Source: JBNJGB01 sp051747385 (GTDB taxonomy: Bacteria; Myxococcota_A; UBA9042; PHBI01; JACKFB01). Taken from it: DNA of 64,000 nt. Under the pieces are notes generated by a model that ran no database searches, was not told the origin of the DNA, and saw only the letters and a list, made by a program, of their open reading frames with translations. Positions 63,001 to 64,000 of this stretch are shown here, one piece after another (the first letter of the stretch is position 1; every line of letters begins with the position of its first letter). The stretch is taken from positions 132,156 to 196,155 of the forward strand of contig JBNJGB010000010.1 of assembly GCA_051747385.1 (NCBI GenBank). The letters run 5' to 3'. A program made the position numbers and the translations under genes.

Positions 63001-63518
63001 TCCTCGACGTCCTTCACCGAGAGCTCGTAGCTCAGGTCCGGGTTGATCGCGGAGGCGTCCACCTGGAGATCCACGAAGCGCGGCGCCTCGGCGTGACGGG
63101 TCGCGCCCAGCACGGGCAGGACCTGGTTGTTGGAGGCCCGGATGGTGTAGTTGTCGGCGTCCTCCGCGCCCGCGCCCACCGGCTCCGAGAAGCGCGCCGT
63201 GACGACGCCCTGCTTGTTCGAGAACGCCGAGCGGAGCTCCGGCTCGTCCGTGTCGGGCCCGGGCACGTCCGGTCCGGGGCCCTCGGAGTCCGTCGCCACG
63301 TCCGGCGCGCCCACGTCGGAGGTGGCCGGCACGTCGAGGCCGGGCTCCGGCGTGTCGAACGCGCCCGGGACGTCTCCGTGCCCGTCGGCTCCCGTCACGT
63401 CCCGCGGGGCGCTGCCGTCGTCGTGCTCCAGGACCGGGAACTCCTTCGGCCCACCGGAGCACGAGGCCACCAGGCCTGCCATGAGCGCGACCGCCAGGCC
63501 GCGACACCAGTCGTTCAC
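60006..63518 (-). CDS. GH57-family amylase-type lipoprotein with starch-binding-like domains
   Basis: 1170 residues from GTG with GGAGGA six nt upstream. The lipobox is LVASC (Cys20). A Pro/Asp/Gly linker (about 25-80) precedes a Big-like domain (SAFSNKQGVVTARFSEPVGA). The GH57 catalytic domain starts at LNIVWHQHQPLYLDPDADTL near residue 192, with the nucleophile Glu in GIWCGEGSVAEEI near 503 and the acid Asp probably in TVVLDGENAWEAY. After about residue 830 come a glucodextranase/CBM9-like beta domain (YYGWDPEAFYVAVQANEDL) and a CBM20-like domain near the C-terminus (VVFIVGKDDKLGDWVPNKVA, YKYTVGTGTFEGQW). It likely degrades alpha-glucans at the cell envelope. Confidence 0.88.
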   Translation of the reverse strand: MNDWCRGLAVALMAGLVASCSGGPKEFPVLEHDDGSAPRDVTGADGHGDVPGAFDTPEPGLDVPATSDVGAPDVATDSEGPGPDVPGPDTDEPELRSAFSNKQGVVTARFSEPVGAGAEDADNYTIRASNNQVLPVLGATRHAEAPRFVDLQVDASAINPDLSYELSVKDVEDEAGNVIALGKHKAKVTRTLFLNIVWHQHQPLYLDPDADTLTGPWVRKHATKDYYDMVSILEGYPDVHFNVNLTSVLLRQLIEYYVERLDPFIDVHANTMDVEGFLEAWAGRTDPFVDFLLEDTPTAETITEEELDLVWKGPWTLVSTSDAIMRHFPEYIALRDANRTEYDHDDFLALKIWFEIAWFDPDFLDGPVELPDGSVTRVHEWLDRSVGDDGQARYTLAVEPSEQLAVDLLIENHKVMRNTIPIHQELFYDAATGAGQVEVTTTPMYHPILPLIYDTDLMGQSQPFDPRPEPAFSFPGDAAAQVWRAVRFYEDIFGVKPRGIWCGEGSVAEEIVPLLVDAGLEWTATDHEVLKRSLNDDDAPVFRPYRVDADTSPGHAGDESDSMLIVFRHTDLSDRMGFEYKTWDGDAAAQDFIDDLAHLAPGLGGEDRLLTVVLDGENAWEAYTQEHDAKGFHHALYQKLSQAYDTGEIVTVTTSEFIHGNPQRAIDPHPIAEQQELEPLWAGSWIGGTFATWIGEVEENKAWEYLRRTRADLAASGLPRPNPLAAAPDPSEALPWAIYQAWDLMYAAEGSDWFWWYGVDQTTPSNDDSPFDRAFRSQLLGVYEHMNEALALMGEPPLDVPEFAPLIQAKPKGLEGPYGGEDPAPTVDGAFVPSEAEWTPPGGFFFDSDSSTAINNKDDIGTVYYGWDPEAFYVAVQANEDLHAKLGTPYSLSVLVDHKHILDAETGTAEQDPAHPYTPPGEEAPSMDVARRVRVDFSGDAPEARLEDSDGSGGWSGVAGHGVDLGGPQFGGMVVELRVPWSDLGLVPVDDPLSFHVVATEGDEDVDAAPSFSAKRVFDDVTNRVFVTFECDATGEQIPVEPIGLKEPPPPLGDGVVFIVGKDDKLGDWVPNKVALSDSGKSGDEVAGDNVWTGTFGFPRGEVLQYKYTVGTGTFEGQWAGTEEFPYTNRQYVVPEDPAVTRVILRDVLGDDPPNENSLGKLTEVTEIEE

Positions 63519-63637
63519 GAGGCTCCTCCGGGCACCGTGGCTCCCGAACCGGACTACGCTGCCACAGCGGCCGTCGAGCGGTCCAGGGAGCAGGCCCACC
63601 CACCTGTCGCTCCTACACGTCTTCCCCGCTCCAGAGG

Positions 63638-63718
63638 GCTCGCGCCAAGGCGCCAAGCCGCAAAGCTGCGGAGGACATGGAGAAGATGCGGCAGGAGCGC
63701 CGTCCGCGGCGGTCACGT
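63638..63718 (+). repeat. CGCCAAG/CGCAAAG-type dispersed repeat, copy 3
   Basis: GCTCGCGCCAAGGCGCCAAG, then CCGCAAAGCTGCGGAGGAC and GCAGGAGCGCCGTCCGCGG. It lies upstream of the GH57 start. Confidence 0.8.
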
Positions 63719-63802
63719 CCCGATCCGCCGGACCCGGCGGCACGACCCGGCCCGGCCCGGAGCCCACTCCCGATGGGGGCGAAACCCTGGGCCCGGCGAG
63801 CC

Positions 63803-63869
63803 CGACCACGTCCACGTCCACGTCCACGTCCACGTTTCGTGGGCTCTCGGCGAGTTGTGACCAATTGAC
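63803..63869 (+). repeat. CACGTC tract and TTGTGACCAATTGAC repeat (right copy)
   Basis: Four CACGTC units (63807-63830) plus CACGTT, then CTCTCGGCGAGTTGTGACC and AATTGAC. It pairs with 1841-1889. Confidence 0.7.
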
Positions 63870-63903
63870 GAGCGTCCCCGCCCCGGAACCCGCGCGGCCC
63901 GGC

Positions 63904-63951
63904 TAGAGCGCCGAACGGGACCGCGGACCGCGGGTCTGCGAGCGATCTCCG
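63904..63951 (+). repeat. AGAGC-CC-AAC-GGACCGC repeat, copy C
   Basis: TAGAGCGCCGAACGGGACCG, ending GCGAGCGATCTCCG. It differs from copy A at several G/A positions but keeps the GCGATCTCC end and an internal CCGCGG inverted repeat. Confidence 0.55.
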
Positions 63952-64000
63952 AGTGGATCGGCCAGGCGCGGAGCGCCGATTCCGGGTCCCGAGCCATGCC

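Larger units (their letters stand above)
63519..64000. other. 482-bp right-end region with three dispersed repeats
   Basis: It contains a CGCCAAG/CGCAAAG-type repeat (63638-63718), a CACGTC tract and TTGTGACCAATTGAC repeat (63803-63869), and copy C of the AGAGC-CC-AAC-GGACCGC repeat (63904-63951). No gene is seen. Confidence 0.7.

Noticed and set aside
63807..63836. CACGTC tract as a coding repeat (Asp-Val dipeptides on the minus strand, upstream of GH57)
   Set aside because: The GH57 start is fixed by GGAGGA before the GTG at 63518 and the lipobox. The upstream frame is intergenic repeat.

Overview
This is a very GC-rich window (roughly 70% by eye) with dense coding on both strands. It encodes no rRNA, tRNA or CRISPR array that I can see. 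Several traits point to a Gram-negative bacterium of the Myxococcota/deltaproteobacterial type: many lipoproteins with cysteine-rich or Asp/Gly-rich linkers, an IgGFc-binding-type surface lipoprotein, a Rieske/cytochrome b-c respiratory module, an FHA-AAA regulator, and frequent GTG/TTG starts. The phylum is an inference from gene content and composition, not from a marker gene.

Layout. 0-1.6 kb: two cysteine-rich lipoproteins on the minus strand, the first cut by the window edge. 2-4.7 kb: a coiled-coil protein and a DUF2325-like protein. 4.8-8.7 kb: rpoH-like sigma factor and clpB, divergently arranged as a heat-shock pair. 8.8-14.3 kb: a secreted beta-propeller protein, then egtD-egtB (ergothioneine synthesis) and exonuclease III with overlapping ends. 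14.5-20.9 kb: a lipoprotein, malQ, a HEAT-repeat surface protein, an aminotransferase and a small secreted protein. 20.9-26.2 kb: an MMPL/RND exporter with one glycosyltransferase, and a second glycosyltransferase divergent from it across a perfect 18-bp palindrome. 26.5-27.6 kb: an argC-like gene lacking the catalytic cysteine.

27.6-40 kb looks accessory. It holds an MFS-transporter remnant, a SLATT-type two-TM protein, a three-gene unit (lipoprotein, cytoplasmic trypsin-like protease, secreted 519-aa protein), a fragment of pdhA, and a 2381-residue lipoprotein RHS/YD-repeat protein with an unrecognised C-terminal domain. This RHS gene lies between the pdhA fragment and the intact pdhA, which looks like a scar of duplication and insertion. 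40-44.9 kb: a complete pyruvate dehydrogenase operon (E1alpha, E1beta, E2, E3).

45-64 kb: a methyltransferase, an HrpB-type helicase, a sulfotransferase, a two-gene cytochrome bc module in which cytochrome b is fused to two c-type haem sites, an aldo/keto reductase, a membrane-anchored spermidine-synthase-like protein, a CE15-like esterase, and a minus-strand cluster of GH57 amylase-type lipoprotein, small lipoprotein, NUDIX hydrolase and FHA-AAA regulator. With malQ, the GH57 protein suggests alpha-glucan use.

At least five families of short dispersed repeats lie between genes, several carrying hexanucleotide tracts or hairpins. They are the most systematic non-coding signal in the window.
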